From: an uncultured Lachnospiraceae bacterium
Lineage (GTDB): Bacteria > Bacillota > Clostridia > Lachnospirales > Lachnospiraceae
Reading direction: 5' to 3'
DNA: 64,000 bases
Assembly (NCBI GenBank): GCA_910583605.1
Contig: CAJTXN010000001.1
Coordinates: forward strand, 124,001-188,000
Positions 25,821 through 35,263 of the stretch are shown here, piece by piece. The position numbers and the translations under genes were made by a program. Positions within the stretch are counted from its first letter, which is position 1; every line of letters starts with the position of its first letter. The notes under the pieces were generated by a model, which made no database searches, was not told where the DNA came from, and was given only the letters and a program-made list of their open reading frames with translations.

Positions 25821-26681
25821 ATGTATATATCAGATTTGTTTAAAAAAGACAGAACAATCTTTTCTTTTGAGGTGTTTCCACCAAAAAAGACAAGCTCTAT
25901 TGAGACAATTTATGAAACACTTGAGGGACTGAGTGATTTAAAACCGGATTTTATTTCCGTCACCTATGGGGCCGGCGGGAATCGTGCCGATTCCAAAACC
26001 TGCCAGATTGCTTCGGATATTCAGGAAAAATACGGAATTTTGTCGGCAGCGCATCTGACCTGTGTGTATAATACAAAGGAAGATATAGACTATATATTAA
26101 AAGAATTGGAAGAGCATGGAATCCGTAATATTCTGGCGCTTCGTGGAGATATCAATCCGGATTTTCCGGTAAAAAAGGATTTTAAATATGCCAGTGAACT
26201 GGTGTCCTATATTAAATCCCGGGGAAATTTTCATGTATCCGGTGCCTGTTATCCGGAAGGTCACGGGGAAGCGGATTCTTTGATTGACGATATTAAAAAT
26301 TTAAAGAAAAAGGTAGAGGCGGGAGCGGAGCACCTGATGTCCCAGTTGTTCTTTGACAATACTCAATTTTATGATTTTCTGGAAAAGGCCAGAATTGCCG
26401 GAATCGAAGTACCGATTGAAGCAGGAATTATGCCGGTAGTAAATAAAAGCCAGATAGAGCGTATGGTATCCATGTGCGGAGCCAGTCTTCCGGTTAAATT
26501 CAGCAAGATGATGCAGAAATATGAACATCAGCCGGAAGCATTACGGGATGCCGGAATTGCTTATGCCATAGACCAGATTGTGGATTTAATATCCAATGGT
26601 GTAGACGGAATTCATCTGTATACAATGAATAATCCCTATGTAGCAGGAAAAATCAATGATGCGGTAAGGAGTCTGTTGTAA
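25821..26681 (+). CDS. metF: 5,10-methylenetetrahydrofolate reductase
   Basis: Reduces methylenetetrahydrofolate to methyltetrahydrofolate, the methyl donor for MetH. The 286-residue TIM barrel has FSFEVFPPKK, FISVTYGAGG, HLTCVYN, ILALRGD, GACYPEGH, MSQLFFDN and IEAGIMPV, all expected for the flavin and folate sites. AAAGGAAA precedes the ATG. It is followed at once by the reactivation-type protein and then metH, so the three make a methionine methyl-branch operon. No SAM riboswitch is visible upstream. Confidence 0.96.
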   Translation: MYISDLFKKDRTIFSFEVFPPKKTSSIETIYETLEGLSDLKPDFISVTYGAGGNRADSKTCQIASDIQEKYGILSAAHLTCVYNTKEDIDYILKELEEHGIRNILALRGDINPDFPVKKDFKYASELVSYIKSRGNFHVSGACYPEGHGEADSLIDDIKNLKKKVEAGAEHLMSQLFFDNTQFYDFLEKARIAGIEVPIEAGIMPVVNKSQIERMVSMCGASLPVKFSKMMQKYEHQPEALRDAGIAYAIDQIVDLISNGVDGIHLYTMNNPYVAGKINDAVRSLL

Positions 26682-26683
26682 TT

Positions 26684-27370
26684 ATGCCATTGGATGAAGA
26701 AATTGTAATAAAAGAAATTGATAAAGGGGAAGCCGCCAGATATCTGGGATATCGGGATACCCTGCCGGATTTGAATATGACAAAACTGATTCTTCAGGCG
26801 GAAATAGATTTATTGAAGGTCATAAAACCGAGATACTGTTTTAAAGTTTTTGATTTATGCAGAGAAAATGACAGTCTTTTTCTGGGAGGAACCCGGCTGG
26901 AACTGAAAGGCGATTCCATTCGAAAGCATTTGAGCGACTGTGAGAAGGCGGCGGCTTTATGTGTCACACTGTCGGACGGAGTGGATAAATTGCTGAGACA
27001 GAATGAAGTGGATAATATGGTAAATGCCCTGATCATCGATGCCCTGGCAAATGCCGCTGTTGAACAGGTTTGTGATGAGGCGGAAAAGATTTTGTTCCGG
27101 GAGATGGAAGGATATTCCCATACCTGGAGATTTGGTGTGGGATATGGGGATTTTCCTCTTTCAACCCAGAAAGAGCTTCTGGAAATTATGAATGCCGGTA
27201 AACGAATCGGTCTTTGTGCTACGGAATCCTGTATTCTGGTTCCGAGAAAATCCGTAACCTGTCTGATCGGACTTCGTCAGGGGACTTTGGAAGAGCGGAA
27301 AAAAACATGTGAAAATTGTCATTTGCTGGGAGACTGTGAATATAGGAGAAAAGGTACGACCTGCTATTAA
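26684..27370 (+). CDS. Vitamin B12-dependent methionine synthase activation-type protein
   Basis: A 228-residue protein similar to the MetH activation domain, which binds S-adenosylmethionine and reactivates oxidised cobalamin. It starts two bases after metF. The internal part GVGYGDFPLSTQKELLEIMNA is like the AdoMet-domain motif (RPAPGYPACPD region in E. coli MetH), and the C-terminus has several Cys (ATESCILVPRKSVTCLIG and CENCHLLGDCEYRRKGTTC) that may hold an iron-sulfur cluster. The neighbouring MetH (27403) lacks its own activation domain, which fits a separate subunit. Exact chemistry is inferred. Confidence 0.82.
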   Translation: MPLDEEIVIKEIDKGEAARYLGYRDTLPDLNMTKLILQAEIDLLKVIKPRYCFKVFDLCRENDSLFLGGTRLELKGDSIRKHLSDCEKAAALCVTLSDGVDKLLRQNEVDNMVNALIIDALANAAVEQVCDEAEKILFREMEGYSHTWRFGVGYGDFPLSTQKELLEIMNAGKRIGLCATESCILVPRKSVTCLIGLRQGTLEERKKTCENCHLLGDCEYRRKGTTCY

Positions 27371-27402
27371 TTTACGGAATTCTGACAGGGAAGGAGTGAA
27401 CT

Positions 27403-29826
27403 ATGGATTTTAAGACATTGTTGTGTAAAGAGTTTGTTATTTTTGACGGCGGAATGGGGACCATGCTGCAGGAGAGAGGAATGCCGATGGGAGCCGTTCC
27501 GGAACTGATCAGTATCCAAAAACCCGAATGGATACTGGATATTCACCGGTCTTATATCCGGGCAGGTGCAGATGTTATATATGCCAATACGTTTGGAGCC
27601 AATGCATATAAATTGAAAAACTGCGGGCACAGTGTGGCAGAGGTGATCGGGACCTCCGTAAAATTAGCAAAACAGGCTTGTGAAGGAACGGATACACTGG
27701 TTGCCCTGGATATCGGACCCATTGGTCAGTTATTGGAGCCCACAGGAACTCTTTCCTTTGAGGAAGCTTATGAAATCTATAAAGAGCAGATTATGGCAGG
27801 AGAGGAAGCCGATCTGATTGTATTTGAAACCCAGACCGATTTATATGAATTGAAAGCGGCGGTTTTGGCAGCAAAAGAGAATTCAGAGCTTCCGATTGTC
27901 TGCACCATGACATTTGAAAAGAATCTGCGTACATTTACCGGTTGCGGAATCTCCAATATGGCAATGACTCTGGAGGGACTGGGAGTAGCGGCTCTCGGTG
28001 TAAACTGTTCCCTTGGTCCGAACGAACTGTATCCGATTGTGAAAGAGATAGGGGAATGGACAACCCTTCCTCTGGTGGTGAAACCGAATGCCGGTCTGCC
28101 GGACCCTTTGACCAATATGTATGATGTTACGGCGAAGGATTTTGCCCGGCAGTTACAGGATTTTCCGGCACTTGGTGTTAAAATTTTTGGCGGCTGCTGC
28201 GGAACCACACCGGAATATATTGCAGAACTGACAGGTATGCTGAAAGATAAGCATTTTATTCCTCCGGCAAAGATTCACAGGGCGGCAGTCTGTTCCGCCG
28301 TAGATACGGTTATTATTTCCCAGCCCCGTATCATCGGAGAGCGGATCAATCCTACCGGAAAAAAGAGATTTAAAGAGGCACTGCTGAACCAGGACATGGA
28401 TTATATTCTGAATCAGGCCATTGATCAGGTAAAGGCAGGAGCCGAAATACTGGATGTCAATGTGGGATTGCCGGATATAGATGAAAAGTCCATGATGGTA
28501 AAGGCGGTAAAGGCAATTCAGAGTATTGTGGAAGTTCCTTTGCAGCTGGATTCCACGATTCCCGAAGTACTGGAAGCCGGTCTGCGGGTATACAACGGAA
28601 AACCCATTGTCAATTCCGTCAATGGGGAAGAACAGTCGCTGGCTTCCGTACTTCCTCTGGTAAAAAAATACGGTGCTGCCGTAGTTGGACTTACGCTGGA
28701 TGAAAACGGAATTCCGAAAAGCAGTGAGCAGAGATTTAAAATTGCTGAAAAGATTTTGAAACGGGCAGTAGAACTGGGAATTCCAAAGGAAGACGTATAT
28801 ATCGACTGTCTGACACTGACGGCTTCCGCGGAACAGGAGGGTGTTGCTGAAACATTAAAGGCTGTCCGGCGGGTAAAAGAAGAATTGGGTCTGAAAACGG
28901 TTTTGGGAGTATCCAATATTTCCTTTGGCCTGCCGGGCAGGGAATTGATCAATCACACCTTTTTAACCATGGCAATGCAGAATGGTCTGGATCTGCCGAT
29001 CATGAATCCGAATGTGGCAAGCATGACCGGGAGTGTCAGGGCATTTCGTCTGTTGATGAATTATGACAGGAATTCACTGGAATATATTGAAGCCTATAAT
29101 AACCAGTTACAGTATATGCTGCCTGTATCCGGACCGAAAGCCGTGCCTGCTGCCATGGAGAAGAATGAGCCGGCAGCCGGCAGCCGGTCTTCTTCGGGAA
29201 TCCGGCAGAATTCACTGGAATACGCCATTGAAAACGGTTTGAAAAACGATGGTGCCAGAATTACCAGCGAACTGTTAGAGACGGAAAATCCCATGACGAT
29301 CATAAATGAACATCTTATTCCGGCCCTGGATCAGGCAGGAAATCAGTTTGAAACAGGAAAGATTTTTTTGCCCCAGCTGATTATGGCAGCGGATGTGGCA
29401 CAGGCAGCGTTTGCGGTCATCAAGGAACATCTGAGTAAACATTCGGGAGAGTCGGTGAGCAAGGGGAAGATTGTTCTTGCCACCGTAAAAGGCGATATCC
29501 ATGATATCGGAAAGAATATTGTAAAGGTATTATTGGAAAACTATGGATATACGGTGATAGATCTGGGAAAAGATGTGGATTATCAGGCGGTTGTGGATGC
29601 AGCCATGGAGCATAAGGTGAAACTGGTGGGTCTGTCGGCACTGATGACGACTACACTGGTTTCCATGGAGAAAACTATAAGTCTTTTACGGGAAAATCAT
29701 GTGGATTGCAAGGTTATGGTGGGAGGCGCCGTATTAACCCCGTCTTATGCGGAAAAAATCGGAGCGGACTATTATGCCAGAGATGCAAAAGAATCGGTGG
29801 ATATTGCAAAGCGGGTTTTGGGTTAA
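27403..29826 (+). CDS. metH: Cobalamin-dependent methionine synthase (without activation domain)
   Basis: Transfers the methyl group of methyltetrahydrofolate to homocysteine through cobalamin. The 807 residues hold the homocysteine domain (zinc Cys in GVNCSLGP and GGCCGTTP), a pterin-binding domain (RIIGERINPTGKKRF, EILDVNVGLPDID), the cobalamin cap and the B12-binding Rossmann domain with the ligand His in KGDIHDIGKNI. The chain ends after the B12 domain, so it lacks the ~330-residue activation domain of E. coli MetH; the gene just upstream may supply it. AAGGAGTG precedes the ATG. Confidence 0.96.
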   Translation: MDFKTLLCKEFVIFDGGMGTMLQERGMPMGAVPELISIQKPEWILDIHRSYIRAGADVIYANTFGANAYKLKNCGHSVAEVIGTSVKLAKQACEGTDTLVALDIGPIGQLLEPTGTLSFEEAYEIYKEQIMAGEEADLIVFETQTDLYELKAAVLAAKENSELPIVCTMTFEKNLRTFTGCGISNMAMTLEGLGVAALGVNCSLGPNELYPIVKEIGEWTTLPLVVKPNAGLPDPLTNMYDVTAKDFARQLQDFPALGVKIFGGCCGTTPEYIAELTGMLKDKHFIPPAKIHRAAVCSAVDTVIISQPRIIGERINPTGKKRFKEALLNQDMDYILNQAIDQVKAGAEILDVNVGLPDIDEKSMMVKAVKAIQSIVEVPLQLDSTIPEVLEAGLRVYNGKPIVNSVNGEEQSLASVLPLVKKYGAAVVGLTLDENGIPKSSEQRFKIAEKILKRAVELGIPKEDVYIDCLTLTASAEQEGVAETLKAVRRVKEELGLKTVLGVSNISFGLPGRELINHTFLTMAMQNGLDLPIMNPNVASMTGSVRAFRLLMNYDRNSLEYIEAYNNQLQYMLPVSGPKAVPAAMEKNEPAAGSRSSSGIRQNSLEYAIENGLKNDGARITSELLETENPMTIINEHLIPALDQAGNQFETGKIFLPQLIMAADVAQAAFAVIKEHLSKHSGESVSKGKIVLATVKGDIHDIGKNIVKVLLENYGYTVIDLGKDVDYQAVVDAAMEHKVKLVGLSALMTTTLVSMEKTISLLRENHVDCKVMVGGAVLTPSYAEKIGADYYARDAKESVDIAKRVLG

Positions 29827-29857
29827 ACAAAGATATGAATAGACGAGGTGCGAACAT

Positions 29858-30601
29858 ATGGCAGGAAATAAAAAGTTAAATTCCGGGAAGGAAACAGAGG
29901 AGAAAATGAAAGGCATCCGTCTGAATAAATTTTTAAGCGATGCAGGAGTATGTTCCAGAAGGGAAGCAGACCGAATGATTGAAGCCGGCAGGGTACGGAT
30001 TGATGAACATACGGCTGCCGTGGGAGAACGGGTGAAAGAAGGCTCAAAGGTTTATGCCGACGGAAAACCGGTAAAGCAGCAGGATTCCCTGATTCTGCTG
30101 GCACTGAACAAACCGGTGGGAATTGAATGTACCTGCGACAGAACCAACCCGGATAATATTATTGATTTTATGAATTATCCCAAACGGTTGATTTATGTGG
30201 GAAGACTGGATAAGAATTCTTCCGGTCTGATTCTGATGACCAATGACGGAGAACTGGCTAACCGTATTGCGAAGTCCAGTGAGGGCCATGAAAAAGAATA
30301 TGTGGTCCGGGTCAGCAAACGGATAACCGATGACTTTCTGGAGAAAATGGCGGCCGGGGTTCCGATTCTGGATACAGTGACCAGACCCTGTGAAGTGAAT
30401 CGAATTGATGATTATACATTTGATATTGTTTTGACCCAGGGACTGAACCGGCAGATTCGGCGAATGTGTGAGACATTAAATTACAGAGTAACGGAGTTGA
30501 AAAGGGTCCGGGTTATGAATATCCGGTTAAATCGCCTGAAGGAAGGGACTTACCGAAGAATCTCGGAATCGGAGATTATGGATTTAATGGAATTACTATA
30601 A
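29858..30601 (+). CDS. RsuA/RluF family pseudouridine synthase
   Basis: A 247-residue protein with an N-terminal S4 RNA-binding domain (IRLNKFLSDAGVCSRREADRMI) and a pseudouridine synthase domain with the catalytic Asp in YVGRLDKNSSGL. ALNKPVGIECTCD and TQGLNRQIRRMCETLNYRV agree best with the RluF type, which modifies U2604 of 23S rRNA. The final choice between RluF, RluB and RsuA needs alignment. A Lys-rich N-terminal 20 residues precede the S4 domain. It is followed closely by the DNA ligase gene. Confidence 0.88.
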   Translation: MAGNKKLNSGKETEEKMKGIRLNKFLSDAGVCSRREADRMIEAGRVRIDEHTAAVGERVKEGSKVYADGKPVKQQDSLILLALNKPVGIECTCDRTNPDNIIDFMNYPKRLIYVGRLDKNSSGLILMTNDGELANRIAKSSEGHEKEYVVRVSKRITDDFLEKMAAGVPILDTVTRPCEVNRIDDYTFDIVLTQGLNRQIRRMCETLNYRVTELKRVRVMNIRLNRLKEGTYRRISESEIMDLMELL

Positions 30602-30624
30602 AATAATGTTGAGGTATCATTTAA

Positions 30625-32568
30625 ATGAGCAGAATGCAGGGATTGGTGGATATCCTGAATCAGGCCTCCAAGGCATATTATCAGGATGGAAATGAAATTA
30701 TCAGTAATTATGAATATGACAGATTATATGATGAGCTGGTGCAGCTGGAACAGGAAACCGGAATTCGGATGTCAAACAGTCCGACTGTTACGGTGGGATA
30801 CGAAGTCTTAAGTGAACTGCCAAAGGAGCGGCATGAACAGCCGATGCTGTCTTTGGATAAAACAAAAGAAATCAGCGGTCTGGTAGATTTTATTCAGGAT
30901 AAGAAAGGTATTTTATCCTGGAAACTGGACGGTCTTACGGTGGTTTTAACCTATGAGAACGGGGAACTGGTAAAGGCAGTTACAAGAGGTAACGGAGAAA
31001 TCGGGGAAGTCATTACCAACAATGCAAAGGTTTTTAAAAATGTACCGTTAAAGATTGCTTACAGCGGTAAACTGGTATTGCGGGGCGAGGCGGTCATCCG
31101 TTATTCCGATTTTGAGAAAATCAATGCTTCCATTGAAGACGTGGCGGCAAAGTATAAAAATCCAAGAAATCTCTGTTCCGGTTCTGTCAGACAGCTGAGC
31201 AATGAGATAACGGCAAACAGAAATGTATATTTTTATGCCTTTGCATTAATTCAGGCAGAAGCGGTGGAGTTTGACAATTCCCTTCAATGTCAGTTTGAAT
31301 GGATGAAGAGTCAGGGATTTGATGTGGTGGAATACAGGGAAGTTTCTGCAGAGACCATGGAAGAGGCTGTAGGGTATTTTTCAAAATCAATTGAGGACTA
31401 TGATATTCCGTCGGACGGTCTGGTTTTAATGTTTGATGATATTGCATACGGAGTTTCCCTTGGCCGGACTTCTAAGTTTCCAAGAAACGGTATTGCTTTT
31501 AAATGGGCAGACGAGACGGCAAAAACCCGACTGCTGACCATTGAGTGGAGTGCTTCCAGAACCGGACTGATCAATCCCATTGCCGTGTTTGAACCGGTGG
31601 AACTGGAGGGAACCACAGTTTCCAGAGCCAGTATACACAACGTCAGTGTGGCAGAAGGGCTGGCATTGGGTATCGGAGATGAAATAGAAGTTTTTAAAGC
31701 AAATATGATTATCCCGCAGATTGCACGGAATCTTACAAAAAGCGGTCTGAACACGGTACCGGAGGATTGTCCGGTCTGCGGTGAAAAAACGGTTATTAAG
31801 GAGGACAATGGTTTTAAGTTTTTATATTGTATCAATCCGGAATGTCCGGCTAAAAAGATAAAGAAATTTGCCCATTTTGTTTCCAGAAATGCCATGAATA
31901 TCGATGGTTTATCAGGGGAGACATTGGAGAAATTTGTGGATTCCGGTTATATCCATGAGTTTGCCGATATTTATCATTTGTCCCGTTTTGAAGAGGAGAT
32001 TGTGGGAACCAAAGGATTTGGCAGAAAGTCTTTTGATAAGTATATGGCTGCCATTGATGCCTCCCGAAATACGGAATGTTATCGTGTCATAAACGGTCTT
32101 GGTATTTTGAATGTGGGGCTTACAAATGCAAAAATGCTCTGCCGGGAATTTCACAATGATATTGATAAGCTGATATATGCAACGGAAGAGGAACTGACCG
32201 GTATAGACGGAATCGGTGAAGTGATTGCGGGGTCTTTTGCACAGTATTTCCGGGATGAAAACAATATGCAGGAATTTCAGAATCTGCTGCAGGAGCTTAC
32301 AATAAAACAGGAAGAGGAATCAGGGCAGGAAAATGAGATGATATCCGGAAAAGTATTTGTCATCACCGGTTCGCTGAATACTTTTTCAAACCGGGAGGAA
32401 TTAAAGCTGCTGATAGAGAATCTTGGCGGAAAGGTTACCGGTTCTGTCAGTTCCAAAACGGATTATCTGATCAATAATGATGCAATGTCGTCTTCCTCCA
32501 AAAATAAGAAAGCCAGGGAACTGGGTGTGCAGATTATTACCGAGGAAGATTTCAGGGCTTTTCTTTAA
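30625..32568 (+). CDS. ligA: NAD-dependent DNA ligase
   Basis: Seals nicks in DNA with NAD as adenylate donor. The 647 residues contain the Ia and adenylation domain with Lys100 in ILSWKLDGLTV as the AMP-accepting lysine. An OB region, a Cys4 zinc finger (CPVCG ... CINPECP), helix-hairpin-helix repeats (ELTGIDGIGEVIAGSF) and a C-terminal BRCT domain (GKVFVITGSLNTF...) follow. The motif is WKLDG, where most bacterial LigA have EPKIDG/EPKLDG, so this may be a divergent or second ligase. It begins after TTGAGGT. Confidence 0.9.
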   Translation: MSRMQGLVDILNQASKAYYQDGNEIISNYEYDRLYDELVQLEQETGIRMSNSPTVTVGYEVLSELPKERHEQPMLSLDKTKEISGLVDFIQDKKGILSWKLDGLTVVLTYENGELVKAVTRGNGEIGEVITNNAKVFKNVPLKIAYSGKLVLRGEAVIRYSDFEKINASIEDVAAKYKNPRNLCSGSVRQLSNEITANRNVYFYAFALIQAEAVEFDNSLQCQFEWMKSQGFDVVEYREVSAETMEEAVGYFSKSIEDYDIPSDGLVLMFDDIAYGVSLGRTSKFPRNGIAFKWADETAKTRLLTIEWSASRTGLINPIAVFEPVELEGTTVSRASIHNVSVAEGLALGIGDEIEVFKANMIIPQIARNLTKSGLNTVPEDCPVCGEKTVIKEDNGFKFLYCINPECPAKKIKKFAHFVSRNAMNIDGLSGETLEKFVDSGYIHEFADIYHLSRFEEEIVGTKGFGRKSFDKYMAAIDASRNTECYRVINGLGILNVGLTNAKMLCREFHNDIDKLIYATEEELTGIDGIGEVIAGSFAQYFRDENNMQEFQNLLQELTIKQEEESGQENEMISGKVFVITGSLNTFSNREELKLLIENLGGKVTGSVSSKTDYLINNDAMSSSSKNKKARELGVQIITEEDFRAFL

Positions 32569-32621
32569 AGTAGAAATGATGTACAATACTAATATTAAAT
32601 AATAGAAAAGAGGCTTGTAAT

Positions 32622-33527
32622 ATGCCAATTAAGGTAAAAGGTGATTTGCCAGCCAAGGCGGTCATAGAACAGGAAAATATTTTTATCATGGATGAAACCA
32701 GGGCAATCCGTCAGGATATCCGTCCTTTGAAAATAGCAATCTTAAACCTTATGCCGTTAAAACATGAGACGGAAATACAACTGTTGCGGGCACTGTCCAA
32801 TACTCCGATTCAGGTAGATGTGACATTTGTTCATATTGCTTCCCATATATCAAAAAATACACCGGCCAGTCATCTGAATCAGTTTTACAGTACCTTTGAA
32901 GAAATAAAGAATCAAAAGTTTGATGGTTTTATTATTACCGGCGCGCCGCTGGATCATCTTGCATTTGAAGAAGTGAATTACTGGAAGGAACTGACGGAAA
33001 TCATGGATTTTACCAGAAAAAACGTTACTTCCACGCTTCATATCTGTTGGGGAGCACAGGCAGGATTGTATTATCATTTCGGAGTTCATACCAGCCGGCT
33101 GCCGGAAAAGAGATTTGGTATTTACTGGCATGAAGTATTGCATCGGAAGGTGCCGTTGATGAGAGGCTTTGATGATGTTTTTCTCGCGCCTCATTCCAGA
33201 CATACGGAGGTGTCAAGGGAGGAGATCCTGGCCAATGATAAATTGTCCATTCTGGCAGAATCCAGGGAAGCCGGTCCGCTAGTGATCATTGCGGGAGAAG
33301 GAAAACAGATATTCCTTACCGGTCATCCGGAATATGACAGAATTACACTGGACACGGAATATAAAAGAGATTTGGGAAAAGGACTGGATATTAATCTGCC
33401 ATATAATTATTATCCCGGTGATAATCCGGAAAATCCGCCGTTACTGACCTGGAGGGCGCATGCAAATGCGTTTTATACGAATTGGCTGAATTATTATGTG
33501 TATCAGGAGACGCCGTATGAGCTGTAG
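32622..33527 (+). CDS. metA: Homoserine O-acyltransferase (MetA type)
   Basis: Acylates homoserine to start methionine synthesis. The 301-residue protein has the catalytic Cys142 (LHICWGAQAGL) and the His and Glu of GHPEYDR. At residue 111, the position that separates acetyl-CoA users (Glu, as in Bacillus cereus) from succinyl-CoA users (Gly, as in E. coli), it has Asp (TGAPLDHL). The acidic residue leans toward acetyl-CoA but this is an inference. AAAGAGG precedes the ATG. It stands apart from metF/metH by two unrelated genes. Confidence 0.93.
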   Translation: MPIKVKGDLPAKAVIEQENIFIMDETRAIRQDIRPLKIAILNLMPLKHETEIQLLRALSNTPIQVDVTFVHIASHISKNTPASHLNQFYSTFEEIKNQKFDGFIITGAPLDHLAFEEVNYWKELTEIMDFTRKNVTSTLHICWGAQAGLYYHFGVHTSRLPEKRFGIYWHEVLHRKVPLMRGFDDVFLAPHSRHTEVSREEILANDKLSILAESREAGPLVIIAGEGKQIFLTGHPEYDRITLDTEYKRDLGKGLDINLPYNYYPGDNPENPPLLTWRAHANAFYTNWLNYYVYQETPYEL

Positions 33528-33610
33528 GAAATTAATTCTTATAGTTTTTTAGCAAAATGGCGTAGTAACTTTTAAAAATGGTGTACAGAAAAGAATTCTA
33601 AAAATATGTT

Positions 33611-33640
33611 AGGGTAGAAGTAGATAATCTTTCTTCTACC
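33611..33640. repeat. Hairpin AGGGTAGAAG, copy 1
   Basis: AGGGTAGAAG and CTTCTACCCT make a perfect 10-bp stem. A near-identical hairpin lies at 61771-61801. It lies 84 bases after metA on the plus strand and about 55 bases past the small minus-strand frame at 33695, so it may end transcription from either side. The T-rich tracts follow at some distance. Confidence 0.5.
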
Positions 33641-33694
33641 CTATATCTATTTTTATGCATATCACTACTGTTTGCACAAGGCAACAAAGAAGTT

Positions 33695-33850
33695 TTATCT
33701 ATTTTGATTGATTGGATGGATTCCTTCTTTTTTGGAATTATGTGTCTGGTTCTGATTCTCTGGTGAAACTTTTTGGGTTATACTGTTAAATTTATTATGG
33801 TTTTTTTGTTCCTGCATTTGAAGTTGTGATTTTTTATTATTCTTATCCAT
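33695..33850 (-). CDS. Possible 51-residue Asn/Gln/Lys-rich protein
   Basis: A short frame on the minus strand, starting MDKNNKKSQLQMQEQKNHNK, with a composition dominated by Asn, Gln, Lys and His and no hydrophobic segment. Such composition occurs in small clostridial spore-associated proteins. Upstream on the same strand CATTATA preceded at about 18 bases by GTATAA resembles a sigma-G-type forespore promoter. Against it: no clear ribosome site. The hairpin at 33611 could be its terminator. Uncertain. The stretch 33851-34013 beyond it shows no gene. Confidence 0.35.
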   Translation of the reverse strand: MDKNNKKSQLQMQEQKNHNKFNSITQKVSPENQNQTHNSKKEGIHPINQNR

Positions 33851-34013
33851 GTTATTACCGTGTATAATGAATTCATAGGGAAATCAATTATACATTTCCT
33901 TTCTTAATTCCTTTCAGCATATTCAGCTGTAGTCGTTTGAACGCTGTATCAGTATGTGTAAAACTGTTCTTTTGTATTAGTGAAATTTCGTGTATGAAAT
34001 ATATTTTTATAAA

Positions 34014-34042
34014 TTGAATAAACAGTTTGAATATGGTATAAT
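34014..34042 (+). promoter_or_regulatory. Promoter of the PilZ gene
   Basis: TTGAAT (34014-34019), 17 bases, TATAAT (34037-34042). It gives a leader of about 110 bases, in which GCAGA and TCTGC (near 34053-34071) can form a small hairpin. Confidence 0.75.
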
Positions 34043-34160
34043 TCCCAAAAGAGCAGATATAGGAGTCTGCTGTAACATCACTTTTATCTGAAAGATATTA
34101 CATTATTAAAGATATATTGGAATATTAATATATAAAAATACACAAAAAAGGAAGAGATGA

Positions 34161-34766
34161 ATGTATATTAATGAACTGAAAGAAAACGATTTTATTGAAG
34201 TTGAAATTCAGGATGGTACAAGAGAAATTATTGTTCCCTCAAAAGTATTAAGGTGTATAAAAAACAGTATATTGATTGAAAATATTACATTAGATGGTAA
34301 AGTTGTGGTTTTTGACAAGGACAATATTCGAATTAATATTGTATACCAAAAAGAAAATGAAAATCCCATTGCATGGAATAATGTAATAGCTCAAAATATC
34401 AATACTGAAACAATAAAGGGAATTTTAGTATACAGTAAAAATCAGGGTATTAAAAAGAACCGGAGAAATACTTTTCGGGTACCTTTGGGGATTAATGGCA
34501 AAATTCAGGGTGAAACGGTGGTAATTCATGATATCAGTGTATCAGGAATTTCTTTTCGGACGAAAATGGATGCGCCTGAAAAGGAAATCGGTTCAAAAGT
34601 AAAGATATCTTTTGAGGCGAATTATGAACCATATACCGTGAATGCAACAATCGTAAGAAAAGCCGAAGAAAATGGTAGAATTTTATATGGATGTAAAATT
34701 GAGGCGAATATTAATATTGATAAATTAATTTCCATTGAACAGAGAAAACAAATGAGGCGCAGATAA
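34161..34766 (+). CDS. PilZ domain protein, c-di-GMP receptor (YcgR-like)
   Basis: A 201-residue cytoplasmic protein with an N-terminal beta-rich YcgR-like domain (residues about 1-95) and a C-terminal PilZ domain. The c-di-GMP binding motifs are both intact: KKNRRNTFRV (RxxxR) and HDISVSGISF (D/NxSxxG). In flagellated bacteria such proteins slow the motor when c-di-GMP rises; in others they control surface polysaccharide. No flagellar genes are in the window, so the target is open. GGAAGAG precedes the ATG. It has its own promoter at 34014. Confidence 0.9.
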   Translation: MYINELKENDFIEVEIQDGTREIIVPSKVLRCIKNSILIENITLDGKVVVFDKDNIRINIVYQKENENPIAWNNVIAQNINTETIKGILVYSKNQGIKKNRRNTFRVPLGINGKIQGETVVIHDISVSGISFRTKMDAPEKEIGSKVKISFEANYEPYTVNATIVRKAEENGRILYGCKIEANINIDKLISIEQRKQMRRR

Positions 34767-34868
34767 GAGTGAATGGTCAGGAACAATAAGTTTTTAAAAA
34801 TTTTATTTTGTGATATTTGGCTCTGCAATTGCCTGCAAATTAAATTAATATGGTAAGGAGAGAATAAT

Positions 34869-35222
34869 ATGTTATTTTTATGTTATCCAAAATGCACTAC
34901 TTGTAAAAAAGCGGAAAAATGGCTGAAGGAGAATCATTTGGAATATAAAATGCGGGATATAAAAGAAGAAAATCCGAACTATGAAGAATTAAAACAATGG
35001 TATGAACGGAGCGGACTGGATATTAAGAAATTTTTTAATACCAGCGGAAATTTATATAAGGAGCTGGGGTTGAAGGATAAGCTGCCGGATATGAGTGAAG
35101 AAGATAAATTAAAACTTCTTGCCACCAATGGCATGCTGGTAAAAAGACCGCTTCTGATTACGGAGGATGCGGTCTTGACAGGATTTAAGGAAGAACAATG
35201 GAGAAGTCAGTTAATAATATAG
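34869..35222 (+). CDS. ArsC/Spx family protein
   Basis: A 117-residue thioredoxin-fold protein with the N-terminal CTTC motif (YPKCTTCKKAEKWL) and the ArsC/Spx landmarks RDIKEENPNYEEL, FFNTSGNLYKELGLKDKL and GMLVKRPLLI. It is of the YffB/YusI-like group rather than a proven arsenate reductase or Spx; RNA-polymerase contact residues of Spx cannot be judged here. No ars genes adjoin it. AAGGAG lies before the ATG. A terminator-like hairpin follows at 35264. Confidence 0.82.
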   Translation: MLFLCYPKCTTCKKAEKWLKENHLEYKMRDIKEENPNYEELKQWYERSGLDIKKFFNTSGNLYKELGLKDKLPDMSEEDKLKLLATNGMLVKRPLLITEDAVLTGFKEEQWRSQLII

Positions 35223-35263
35223 CAGAATGACAGAGATTGATAATAAATCCGGAGAGAGAGGAA

